NCBI GenBank assembly: GCA_011048475.1
Contig: DSDZ01000324.1
Coordinates: 1-7,654 of the forward strand
DNA length: 7,654 bases
Reading direction: 5' to 3'
Origin: Bacteroides sp.
GTDB taxonomy: Bacteria > Bacteroidota > Bacteroidia > Bacteroidales > GCA-2748055
The notes under the pieces are model-generated. The model ran no database searches. It saw only the letters and a list, made by a program, of their open reading frames with translations, and was not told the DNA's origin. Below, in pieces: positions 1 through 6,127 of this stretch (the first letter of the stretch is position 1; every line of letters begins with the position of its first letter). Made by a program: the position numbers and the translations under genes.

Positions 1-24
1 ATGCAAAATCGTCCGAGAGATTAA

Positions 25-189
25 AAGAAAGCTGCATACAGTCTTCTTTTCGGGTCCGTGTTGCTGTTCTCGCTGGGCCTTCCTGCATGCGAGGAAAAAA
101 AGGCAGCGGAGAACGGAAATCCCACCCTGGTGTACACGGGAATGAACGACGCGGGCAGATGCATCCGGGGCAAACAGATCACCCTGTAA
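25..189 (+). pseudogene. Lipoprotein signal-peptide fragment without a start codon (probable gene remnant)
   Basis: Seen: frame 1 is open from 25 to the TAA at 187-189. It reads as a textbook lipoprotein signal: basic start (KKAAYS), a hydrophobic run (LLFGSVLLFSLG), a lipobox LPAC with the cysteine codon at 88-90, then a charged linker (EEKKAAENGN) and about 20 more residues ending GKQITL. No ATG opens this frame downstream of the in-frame TAA at 22-24. The only alternative starts (GTG at 58, TTG at 61) would remove the basic N-terminus. An ATG at 1-3 is in frame but separated by that TAA. Inference: a truncated or start-less remnant of a lipoprotein gene, perhaps another glycan-utilisation protein of this locus, cut down by deletion. 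It could instead be a functional small lipoprotein with an unusual start, or reflect a sequencing error. The product beyond the signal was not recognised. Confidence 0.4.
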
Positions 190-194
190 AAACC

Positions 195-1220
195 ATGAAA
201 CCAATGAAACGCAACCATCACATCACCGCACTGGTCCTCCTGATCACCTTCAGCGGTGTATGGCTTCCGGCACAGGAAACCGCTATCAGCGTGCATGATC
301 CCGTGATGATCCGGCAGGGGGATACATACTACCTCTACTGCACGGGATTCGGGATTTCGGCCTGGTCATCCCCCGACATGGAACAGTGGGAGCGGCTTCC
401 CCCGGTCTTCAGCGAGCCGCCTGCATGGGCAAAGGAAGAGGTTCCCGGTTTTCGCGGTCACATCTGGGCCCCGGACATCTCCTTCCGGGACGGGGTGTAT
501 TACCTCTACTATTCGGTATCCACCTTCGGGAAAAACCTTTCCTGCATCGGTCTGGCCACCAACACGACACTGGATCCCGCCGATCCGGATTACCGGTGGA
601 CGGACCGGGGCATGGTGGTGAAATCCGTCCCCGGGAGGGACCTGTGGAATGCCATTGACCCGAACAGGGTCGAGGATGAAGCAGGCAACTCCTGGCTGAC
701 CTTCGGCTCCTTCTGGAGGGGAATGAAACTGTTCAGGCTAAGCGAGGCAATGGACGCTCCCGCCGAACCCCAGGAGTGGTATACCATAGCCGCCCGGCCG
801 CGGGATGTGTACACGGGCGACCGGGAAGCAGGGGAGGGAGCCATCGAGGCCCCTTTCATATTCCCCAAAAACGGGTACTATTACCTGTTCGTCTCATTCG
901 ACTACTGCTGCCGGGGCATCGAAAGCACCTACAAGATCATGGTGGGCAGGTCGGAGCAGGTCACCGGTCCCTACCTGGACAGGCGCGGCAGGGACATGCT
1001 CCGGGGCGCAGGAACCTTGGTTCTGGAGGGCGACAGCGACTGGCCGGGTGTGGGGCACAATGCGGTCTGCACCTTCGACGGACAGGACTTCCTCATCTAC
1101 CATGCCTATGATGCTTCGGACAACGGAAGATCGAAGCTGAAGATCGACCGGATCCGGTGGGACGAGGAGGGATGGCCGGTGGTGGAAGGTGTTCCGGGGG
1201 AAGTGCTACGGGAGGAATAG
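195..1220 (+). CDS. Secreted GH43 family glycosidase, likely arabinan endo-1,5-alpha-L-arabinosidase
   Basis: Predicted to hydrolyse alpha-1,5-linked arabinan by inversion, in the periplasm or outside the cell. The 341-residue product starts MKPMKRNHH, followed by a hydrophobic stretch and a type I cleavage region LPA/QE near residue 26; there is no lipobox. The five-bladed beta-propeller hallmarks are in order: HDP with the general base D35, the HIWAPD motif at 89-94, AIDPN with the pKa-tuning D155, and AIEAP with the general acid E218. GVGHNA (285-290) contains H288, which matches the metal-binding histidine of endo-arabinanases, and LIYHAYD (300-306) is also typical of that group. The start at 195 is chosen because it begins the signal peptide; the frame stays open further upstream, but that extension carries no signal. 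A second in-frame ATG at 204 is possible. The GH51 gene follows 35 bases later, which supports an arabinan role. Family assignment is firm; endo versus exo action is inferred. Confidence 0.9.
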   Translation: MKPMKRNHHITALVLLITFSGVWLPAQETAISVHDPVMIRQGDTYYLYCTGFGISAWSSPDMEQWERLPPVFSEPPAWAKEEVPGFRGHIWAPDISFRDGVYYLYYSVSTFGKNLSCIGLATNTTLDPADPDYRWTDRGMVVKSVPGRDLWNAIDPNRVEDEAGNSWLTFGSFWRGMKLFRLSEAMDAPAEPQEWYTIAARPRDVYTGDREAGEGAIEAPFIFPKNGYYYLFVSFDYCCRGIESTYKIMVGRSEQVTGPYLDRRGRDMLRGAGTLVLEGDSDWPGVGHNAVCTFDGQDFLIYHAYDASDNGRSKLKIDRIRWDEEGWPVVEGVPGEVLREE

Positions 1221-1226
1221 GGACCA

Positions 1227-1253
1227 ATGAAAAAAATCGATCAACTCAGATAA
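1227..1253 (+). other. Eight-codon leader ORF between the GH43 and GH51 genes
   Basis: The sequence ATG AAA AAA ATC GAT CAA CTC AGA TAA encodes MKKIDQLR. It has a GGAGG 11 bases upstream (1211-1215, inside the end of the GH43 gene), and its stop codon ends two bases before the GH51 start at 1256. The GH51 start has no clear ribosome binding site of its own, so ribosomes finishing this mini-ORF could reinitiate on GH51. It could equally be chance, or the relic of an older start. Nothing shows that it is translated. Confidence 0.25.
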
Positions 1254-1255
1254 AT

Positions 1256-2848
1256 ATGAAGAAAATGAAAAACGCCAGACCCGCACTGGCAGTCATGCTC
1301 GCTGCATGGATGGCATCCCCGCTGGCCGGACAGGATGCAAGGATAAAAATTGATGTGGACCGCACCATCGGGGAGGTCAGTGACCTGATCTACGGGAACT
1401 TCGTGGAGCACCTGGGCCGCTGCGTGTACGGGGGGATCTATGATCCCGGTTCACCTATGGCGGATGAGAACGGGTTCAGGAAGGATGTAATGGAAGCGGT
1501 CAAGGATCTGAATGTGACCCTTGCCAGGTACCCCGGGGGGAACTTCGTCTCCAACTACCACTGGCTGGACGGGGTCGGCCCCTGGGATGAAAGGGTTCCC
1601 AGGCTTGAGCTTGCATGGAGTACGATGGAATCCAACCAGTTCGGGACCAATGAGTTTATGAAGTTCGTGCGGGAAGTGGGCACGGAACCTTACTTTGCGG
1701 TGAACATGGGGACCGGCACCATCGAGGAGGCCCAGCGGTGGGTGGAATACTGCAATGTCGCGGAGGGACCGTACTACGCGGAACTGAGGAAAAAACACGG
1801 GTTTGAGGAGCCCCACAACATCCAATACTGGAGCCTGGGCAACGAGATGGACGGATTCTGGCAGATCGGTCACCTCAATGCGGAAGATTATTGCAAAAAG
1901 GCCAGGGAGGCAGCCAAGATGATGCGCCTCACCTCGCCCGGTATCAAGCTCATCGCGGCCGGATCATCCAATTACAGGCCCAATGCGGACCCCAATGCCT
2001 GGAACGCAGCGGTACTTGCCGAGCTGAGGGACGTGGTGGACTACATTGCGCTCCACATTTACGTGGGTAACCCGGACAACAACTACTACAATTACATGTC
2101 CACCCCCCTGGTGTGCGAGGACCGCACCCAAATTGTCAAAGGCATGATCCTGAAGGAAATGGAGCAGGCTGAAAGGGGAGAAAGGGACCCGATCTATATT
2201 GCATGGGACGAGTACAATGTCTGGTACCGCGCCCGGACGAGTGCGGACATGATGGGGAACAGGGCGCTCGAGGAGCATTACAACCTGGAGGATGCGCTGG
2301 TGATCGCCGGGTTCCTGAATGTGTTCGTAAGGAATGCGGACGTGGTGAAGATCGCTAACATGGCGCAGTTGGTCAACGTGATCGCCCCCATCTTCACCAG
2401 CGAGGATGAACTGTTCCGGCAGACCATCTACTTCCCGCTCCAGCTTTTTTCGGAACACATGCACGGGACCTCCCTGGACCTTCATGTGGAATGCGAAACC
2501 TATGATACCGAACAGTTTTTCATCGGGCTGGCGGAAAGCACCACCCGGCAGGAGGATGTACCCTACCTGGATGCCTCGGCCACTTACCGGGACGGGGAAG
2601 TGGTCCTCTGTGTGGTGAACAGGCAAATGGAGGAGCCCGTCACCACCGAGATCATCAGCCAGGAAGGATCATTTAAAGGAGAGTTCCGGGTATACGAGGT
2701 GAACGGTCCGGATATCAAGACGATGAACGATTTCGGCAGCGAGCCGGTGAAAACGGTGCAGAAAGAAAATATCCGGGTCCGGGGCGACCGGTTTACCTAC
2801 ACCTTTCCGCCCCACTCGTTCACGCTGCTGAAAGGAACCATCGAATGA
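1256..2848 (+). CDS. Secreted GH51 alpha-L-arabinofuranosidase
   Basis: Predicted to remove terminal alpha-L-arabinofuranosyl residues from arabinan, arabinoxylan or their oligosaccharides by a retaining mechanism. The product has 530 residues. It begins with a basic start (MKKMKNARP) and a hydrophobic stretch to about residue 25 (SPLAGQ), so it is exported. The catalytic TIM barrel follows: the RYPGGNFVSNYHW block (91-103), WSLGNEMDG with the acid/base E197, a conserved LHIY segment (266-269), and IAWDEYNVWY with the nucleophile E319. The C-terminal ~130 residues form the beta domain typical of the family, ending PPHSFTLLKG. Length is normal for GH51. The start at 1256 is chosen because it begins the signal peptide; a longer in-frame start at 1157 lies inside the GH43 gene. 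It is very likely co-transcribed with the GH43 enzyme, whose arabino-oligosaccharide products are expected substrates. Confidence 0.95.
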   Translation: MKKMKNARPALAVMLAAWMASPLAGQDARIKIDVDRTIGEVSDLIYGNFVEHLGRCVYGGIYDPGSPMADENGFRKDVMEAVKDLNVTLARYPGGNFVSNYHWLDGVGPWDERVPRLELAWSTMESNQFGTNEFMKFVREVGTEPYFAVNMGTGTIEEAQRWVEYCNVAEGPYYAELRKKHGFEEPHNIQYWSLGNEMDGFWQIGHLNAEDYCKKAREAAKMMRLTSPGIKLIAAGSSNYRPNADPNAWNAAVLAELRDVVDYIALHIYVGNPDNNYYNYMSTPLVCEDRTQIVKGMILKEMEQAERGERDPIYIAWDEYNVWYRARTSADMMGNRALEEHYNLEDALVIAGFLNVFVRNADVVKIANMAQLVNVIAPIFTSEDELFRQTIYFPLQLFSEHMHGTSLDLHVECETYDTEQFFIGLAESTTRQEDVPYLDASATYRDGEVVLCVVNRQMEEPVTTEIISQEGSFKGEFRVYEVNGPDIKTMNDFGSEPVKTVQKENIRVRGDRFTYTFPPHSFTLLKGTIE

Positions 2849-2866
2849 GAATGCCACCCTGAGGTA

Positions 2867-2906
2867 CTTTTGAAGCAACATGGCATCTTTTGCTGCGGCA
2901 AAACTA
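2867..2906. repeat. Structured direct repeat, copy 1
   Basis: The repeat begins CTTTTGAAGCAAC, then after one variable base TGGCATCTTTT, then a 6-bp hairpin TTTTGC-(TGCG)-GCAAAA at 2888-2903. Copy 2, 177 bases downstream, shares the first 13 bases exactly, the next block nearly exactly, and the same hairpin stem with a different loop. Keeping the stem while the loop changes suggests a folded element rather than plain duplication. The family is not recognised. Confidence 0.65.
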
Positions 2907-2950
2907 AATGAGCACCTGATTGGTGTTTCAGGAATTTCGTTTTTGATCGG

Positions 2951-3023
2951 TCAGGTATACCCCATCGTCGCTGAAAATCCTTGTAAGACAAGTATTTGTA
3001 GGCTTCCTCCGGGGTATACCTGA
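2951..3023. repeat. Perfect 13-bp inverted repeat around a 47-base spacer
   Basis: The left arm TCAGGTATACCCC (2951-2963) is the exact reverse complement of the right arm GGGGTATACCTGA (3011-3023). Each arm contains the 8-base palindrome GGTATACC. The spacer contains a small CTTGT-AAG-ACAAG hairpin near 2979-2992. The pair lies between the two direct-repeat copies. It could be a cruciform or RNA hairpin, a pair of protein-binding sites, or the ends of a very small mobile element; the sequence does not decide. Confidence 0.6.
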
Positions 3024-3043
3024 CTTCTGATCTCTGGGGGATG

Positions 3044-3084
3044 CTTTTGAAGCAACCTGGCATCTTTTTGCGTCTGCAAAATTA
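3044..3084. repeat. Structured direct repeat, copy 2
   Basis: This is the second copy of the repeat at 2867-2906. It has the identical first 13 bases, then C instead of A, then TGGCATCTTTTT, then the hairpin TTTTGC-(GTCT)-GCAAAA at 3066-3081. The stem is unchanged and all loop bases are different or shifted. The copy lies inside a further 9-bp perfect inverted repeat (CTGGGGGAT at 3034-3042 with ATCCCCCAG at 3102-3110). Confidence 0.65.
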
Positions 3085-3165
3085 GATCGTTACGGGAAAG
3101 TATCCCCCAGCTAAGGTTAAAATGGGGCACATGAGCTATTCTCCGGGCATTGCCGGGAGCATATA

Positions 3166-3194
3166 AAAGAACCATCCCGCCGGGATGGTTCTTT
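3166..3194 (-). terminator. Strong hairpin terminator downstream of tRNA-Thr
   Basis: AAAGAACCATCCC (3166-3178) pairs perfectly with GGGATGGTTCTTT (3182-3194), giving a 13-bp stem with a 3-base loop. On the minus strand the hairpin ends in GGTTCTTTTATAT, a short U-rich tail. It sits three bases beyond the tRNA 3' end, so it should end transcription of the channel-tRNA unit. The plus-strand tail (CTTTCAG) is poorer, so termination of GH51 transcripts here is possible but less certain. Confidence 0.85.
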
Positions 3195-3197
3195 CAG

Positions 3198-3270
3198 AGC
3201 CTCTCAGGGGACTCGAACCCCCGACCTGCTCATTACGAGTGAGCTGCTCTACCGACTGAGCTAAAGAGGC
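3198..3270 (-). tRNA. tRNA-Thr (anticodon CGT)
   Basis: The minus strand folds into a complete 73-base cloverleaf. The acceptor stem is GCCTCTT with GAGAGGC (one G-U pair), the D arm GCTC-AGTCGGTA-GAGC, the anticodon stem GCTCA with TGAGC around the loop CTCGTAA, and the variable loop AGGTC. The T arm is GGGGG-TTCGAGT-CCCCT, with discriminator T at 3198. Anticodon CGT reads the threonine codon ACG. The 3' CCA is not encoded (TCTGAA follows), so it must be added by nucleotidyltransferase. The first ten bases overlap the end of the upstream MscS-type gene, including its TAG stop. No TAnnTTTG promoter lies just upstream, so transcription from the channel gene is likely, with RNase P freeing the 5' end. 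Confidence 0.95.
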
Positions 3271-4172
3271 GAATCATCTTTTTCAGCGGGTCTTGTATAG
3301 AACCGCTGCGTGGGGTATGCGAACTCGATGTCTTTGTGTCTGGCAAAAACCTCCAGGACATCTTCCCAGATCTCGTGTTCCGTGGAACGCCGCTTTCTTG
3401 CATCACATATATACCTCATCGTGAGCAGTATGCCGCTGTCCAGCACAGAGGTATAAACGATGGGCGTAAGGTACTGATAAAAGATCATATATTTTTTGCT
3501 CGCTTCGATAATTTTCCGTTCCGCATCCGCCGACAGCGATTCGGCATGGTCATTGGCGATTTGTTGCAAAATCTCTTTTGCGCTTTTCCAGTTGCTTTCG
3601 AAGGTCACCAGCACCGGGATCTCGTTCCAGATGAACTGGAATCCCGCGCTGTAATTGGACTGTGCCTGTGTAAAGATCACCGCATTGGGGATGTGGATGA
3701 TCCTTCCGGTGCTCTGGTCCGCCTGCACCCAGTTGCCGATCTCAAGGAGGGTGAACTGGAACAGCCGCAGATCGATCACATCACCGGCATGCTCGCCGAT
3801 CTGGATGCGGTCGCCCACCACAAAGGGTTTCCTGGCCAGGATGAACATCCAGCCGGCAATGTTGGTCAGGGGATCTTTCAGGGCGATGGCGAGACCCGCG
3901 GTAAAGATCCCCAGGAATGCGCCGAACTGTCCGATGGCCCTTATCCATACGCTTCCGATCAGGATGATTGTCAGGAACCCGATGGTAAATGAAACGGAAC
4001 GTTTCCATGTATACCTGGATTTGGGATCTTCCGTATATCTCCATACAATCTTCAGGACGGCGAAGCGGATCGCGCCGAGTACCACCAGGATGATGACCGA
4101 ATAAAGGATCTTGGTCTGGTTTTCGGGACTGATCCCGAGCGATTGTTCAAGGATTTCGGTGATCCGGTTCAT
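3261..4172 (-). CDS. MscS-family small-conductance mechanosensitive channel
   Basis: Predicted inner-membrane channel that opens under membrane tension and releases solutes on osmotic downshock. The 303-residue product has a hydrophobic helix at about 22-43, a second at about 59-79, and a glycine/alanine-rich pore helix at about 83-112 (GAFLGIFTAGLAIALKDPLT...). The MscS beta domain follows (RKPFVVGDRIQIGEHAGDVI at 114-133 and IPNAVIFTQAQSNYS at 161-175), then an alpha/beta C-terminal domain. Three transmembrane helices and this length fit a simple MscS-type channel. It starts at the ATG at 4172, with CACCTCC as the nearest upstream block and no good ribosome binding site. It lies 55 AT-rich bases after the iron-sulfur protein gene on the same strand and is probably co-transcribed. 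Its last codons (S-P-L-stop) lie within tRNA-Thr. Confidence 0.9.
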   Translation of the reverse strand: MNRITEILEQSLGISPENQTKILYSVIILVVLGAIRFAVLKIVWRYTEDPKSRYTWKRSVSFTIGFLTIILIGSVWIRAIGQFGAFLGIFTAGLAIALKDPLTNIAGWMFILARKPFVVGDRIQIGEHAGDVIDLRLFQFTLLEIGNWVQADQSTGRIIHIPNAVIFTQAQSNYSAGFQFIWNEIPVLVTFESNWKSAKEILQQIANDHAESLSADAERKIIEASKKYMIFYQYLTPIVYTSVLDSGILLTMRYICDARKRRSTEHEIWEDVLEVFARHKDIEFAYPTQRFYTRPAEKDDSPL

Positions 4173-4227
4173 CAGTTTTGCAGGAGGTGCTTCATGAGAT
4201 GTCTAACCTAAAAATAATGAATTTAAT

Positions 4228-5214
4228 TTAAATGCGCGCAAGGGCCATGGTGGATGCGTGCAGCGAGACGGTAATGAACAGGTACAGGTTACGGGCAGCC
4301 TTCGGGGAGAGCCTGAAGAGCCTGTACTGGATGGACCCGGCGTGACAGCTGGCCACGCAGTCCCCGCAAAGGGTGCAGGTCATTCCCGGCTTCCCCGCCG
4401 CAATGTCCTCCCGGTTCAGCGCATCGTACTTGCAGGAACGGCTGCAGGCCATGCAATCGGTGCAGGTGGCGCGGTCGATCCGCATCCTGAACGGATTCAC
4501 GAACCGAGCCACATTCACGATGGTGCCGATGGGACAGTAGGCCGTGCAGTGCACCATCCGGCCTTCCCGCCGGGAGACGATCAGGATCAGTAAGAGGCCC
4601 ACTACCCCGAAGCCGCCCGCGATCAGGGTGGATGTCAGCACGGGCACTTCCATCCATCTGAGGGCAAGGGCGGCGGCAACCACCAGGAGAAACACGGTGC
4701 TTTTGAGTGCCCATTTGTTCCTGAAAGGTTCCTTTGTGGTCCTGCCCGCCGATGCCATGGAATCCACGGCTCCGAAATAGCAGAGATGGCTGCACCAGGC
4801 GGGCCCCGAAAGGAGCACCGTGCTCAGGAAGAGGATGGTCATCACCGAGATATGTCCCCTGTAAACCGGTCCGGCCAGGATCATCATGGGGACCGGCAGG
4901 TGCAGTTCGCCGGTCATCAGGAACCTTTCAGCCCCGAGAAGTCCCACCGTTAGCTGTGAGAAGAACAATACGGAGAAGGCAAACCAGGTGTATTTCCGCC
5001 ATGCCTGCACCTTTGCAGGATCCTGCATCTGCCAGGCGACCAGTCCCCCGTAGCAGGCAATCATGAATATCTCGAGCCAGCCACCCCCTTTTATAAAACG
5101 CTCCAGAAGGAGCATGGGCTTCTCCACCTTCAGCTGTACCATCGCCAGGATGAATGAGGTAAACAGAAATACAGCCAGGGGCAGTCCGAACCGGCGGTGC
5201 ATCCTTTTTTCCAT
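4228..5214 (-). CDS. NapH/CcoG-like membrane 4Fe-4S ferredoxin protein
   Basis: Predicted integral membrane electron-transfer protein. In the 328-residue product, hydrophobic segments lie at about 10-28, 46-62, 76-95, 109-138, 171-186 and 193-214. Two CX3C motifs flank the last of these: WCSHLCYFG (C141, C145) and HCTAYCPIG (C223, C227). Two classical CX2CX2CX3C cluster motifs follow: CTDCMACSRSC (from C251) and CTLCGDCVASC (from C280), implying two [4Fe-4S] clusters. A short hydrophobic C-terminal tail follows. The layout matches NapH, the NosR C-terminal half and CcoG-type proteins. In the first CX3C motif the usual following proline is tyrosine. The partner is not visible: no nap, nos or cytochrome oxidase genes are nearby. 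I chose ATG 5214; GTG 5217 and ATG 5202 are alternatives. A TATATTTG promoter lies 32 bases upstream. Confidence 0.85.
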   Translation of the reverse strand: MEKRMHRRFGLPLAVFLFTSFILAMVQLKVEKPMLLLERFIKGGGWLEIFMIACYGGLVAWQMQDPAKVQAWRKYTWFAFSVLFFSQLTVGLLGAERFLMTGELHLPVPMMILAGPVYRGHISVMTILFLSTVLLSGPAWCSHLCYFGAVDSMASAGRTTKEPFRNKWALKSTVFLLVVAAALALRWMEVPVLTSTLIAGGFGVVGLLLILIVSRREGRMVHCTAYCPIGTIVNVARFVNPFRMRIDRATCTDCMACSRSCKYDALNREDIAAGKPGMTCTLCGDCVASCHAGSIQYRLFRLSPKAARNLYLFITVSLHASTMALARI

Positions 5215-5246
5215 CACGCGTAATGAAGTCCTTGTTTCCAGGGCAA

Positions 5247-5254
5247 CAAATATA
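5247..5254 (-). promoter_or_regulatory. Bacteroidota-type -7 promoter element for the iron-sulfur protein gene
   Basis: The minus strand reads TATATTTG, a perfect match to the TAnnTTTG element used by the Bacteroidota primary sigma factor. A TTTTTG that could serve as the -33 element lies 24 bases upstream, slightly far. The distance to the ATG at 5214 is 32 bases, giving a leader of roughly 25 bases. It probably also drives the downstream channel gene and tRNA. Confidence 0.7.
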
Positions 5255-5318
5255 GCCCTAAGCTCGTAAAAAAGTTAACAAAAATTTAATGTGCTTCAGT
5301 CAGGGCACTCTTTTTTAT

Positions 5319-5326
5319 TACTTTTG
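5319..5326 (+). promoter_or_regulatory. Bacteroidota-type -7 promoter element for the lipoprotein-VTC operon
   Basis: The plus strand reads TACTTTTG, a perfect TAnnTTTG match, 23 bases before the ATG at 5350, which leaves a short leader of about 15-20 bases. No strong -33 TTTG is seen; a TTC in GTGCTTCAG lies at about the right place. This is the only promoter seen for the four tightly packed genes that follow. Confidence 0.7.
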
Positions 5327-5349
5327 GGATTCAGATTTAATATCGCATC

Positions 5350-6117
5350 ATGAATACAGGCACAGAACGGTCCGGTCCGGTTTTGAAAATGGCTTTCGGC
5401 CTGGTCATCCTGTCTCTGATTGTCGCTTCCTGCACAAAAACGGAAGGCGAGGGAGGCACGGCATCCATTTCCGGGACCATCACGGAACACTTTTACAATG
5501 ACGATTATTCACAACTGCTTTATACGGCCCCAGCCGTGGATGAAGATGTTTTCATCCATTACGGCGACGACCCGGCGCCGGGGGATATGATCCGCACGGG
5601 TGCCGGTGGCAGCTTCCGGTTCGATTTCCTCTTCCCGGGAGATTATACCGTCTTTTACCTGACCCAGGACTCCACCACCGATATCCTGAAAGAAGAGGTG
5701 GCCAGGCTGACGGAGGTTGAACTGGGCAGGGGAGAGGAGTCCGATCTGGGCGAGCTTGTGAAGCTCACCACGCTAGATTTTGATGACGGGGGGGCTGTGA
5801 TCAGGGGTGTGGTGAAACTGATCGACTATGTGGATGATTCCAGGTGGCCGAACCTGGTGGTGGATTTCATTTCCTATGCCTATGAGCACGAAGTATATCT
5901 GACCTACGGGAACCATACCTTTTATGATGAACGGATCAGGACCCAGCACGACGGATCTTTTGAGTTCAGGAACCTGATCCCGGGGGATTATCTTGTGGTC
6001 CTTTACTCGGAGGACGTGACCCGGGTGACGGACAAGGTGGCCCTGAAGTTCGAAGCCACCGTTACCGGGATGGACCAGGTGGTTGACCTGGGTGAGATCA
6101 CAATCGAAGAACGCTAA
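5350..6117 (+). CDS. Lipoprotein with two tandem beta-sandwich-like domains, function unknown
   Basis: The product has 255 residues. A basic N-terminus and hydrophobic run lead to the lipobox IVASC (C28), so it should be a lipid-anchored envelope protein. The rest is two copies of one unit, about 38-143 and 149-253. Each copy runs from an SISGTI/VIRGVV-type strand, through an IRT...GSF.F motif, to a (F/I)PGDY motif, and ends SDLGEL/VDLGEI. Residues 67-109 align with 182-224 without gaps at a constant offset of 115. The GSF-PGDY pattern resembles the carboxypeptidase-regulatory/Cna-B (prealbumin-like) fold, which usually serves as a structural or binding module. It is the first gene of the cluster, preceded by a TACTTTTG promoter, and the next gene starts 10 bases after its stop. 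No catalytic motif is seen. It could bind a surface glycan or a polymer made by the downstream proteins; that is inference. Confidence 0.8.
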   Translation: MNTGTERSGPVLKMAFGLVILSLIVASCTKTEGEGGTASISGTITEHFYNDDYSQLLYTAPAVDEDVFIHYGDDPAPGDMIRTGAGGSFRFDFLFPGDYTVFYLTQDSTTDILKEEVARLTEVELGRGEESDLGELVKLTTLDFDDGGAVIRGVVKLIDYVDDSRWPNLVVDFISYAYEHEVYLTYGNHTFYDERIRTQHDGSFEFRNLIPGDYLVVLYSEDVTRVTDKVALKFEATVTGMDQVVDLGEITIEER

Positions 6118-6127
6118 ACTTTTTTTT

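Larger units (their letters stand above)
2849..3165. other. Gene-free intergenic region with structured repeats
   Basis: This stretch separates the convergent GH51 gene and the tRNA/channel unit. Open frames exist on the minus strand here (about 2797-3063 and 2951-3175), but I recognise no domain. One of them runs into the GH51 gene antisense, and neither has coding features that stand out. The region holds two imperfect direct repeats with conserved hairpins (2867-2906 and 3044-3084) and two perfect long-range inverted repeats (2951-2963 with 3011-3023, and 3034-3042 with 3102-3110). I see no TAnnTTTG promoter, transposase or clear terminator for the GH51 gene. Confidence 0.6.

Noticed and set aside
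87..194. Upstream in-frame extension of the GH43 gene starting at 87
   Set aside because: The extension is polar and low-quality, overlaps the lipoprotein-like fragment, and would bury the signal peptide that starts at 195.
1157..1255. Longer GH51 start at 1157
   Set aside because: It lies inside the GH43 gene, encodes a glycine-rich shadow sequence, and would place the signal peptide internally.
1964..2626. Long minus-strand open frame (220 codons) opposite the GH51 gene
   Set aside because: It is antisense to a clear GH51 catalytic gene, its translation is rich in H, V and P typical of a shadow frame, and it has no recognisable domain.
2912..2928. Hairpin CACC-TGATT-GGTG followed by TTT as the GH51 terminator
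   Set aside because: The stem is only four base pairs and the T run is three bases, too weak to call.
2797..3063. Minus-strand open frame (88 codons) across the repeat region
   Set aside because: It runs antisense into the end of GH51, includes both repeat copies, and has no domain I recognise. It could be a transposase or gene remnant, but the sequence alone does not support a call.
2867..3084. CRISPR array
   Set aside because: Only two imperfect copies, too far apart, with no regular spacers and no cas genes.
3198..3270. tRNA-Thr as an integration site for a mobile element
   Set aside because: No second copy of the tRNA 3' end and no integrase are present in the window; the nearby direct repeats share no sequence with the tRNA.
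3336..3992. Plus-strand open frame (218 codons) opposite the MscS-type gene
   Set aside because: It lies wholly within the channel gene on the other strand, which has clear family motifs; composition looks like a reading-frame shadow.
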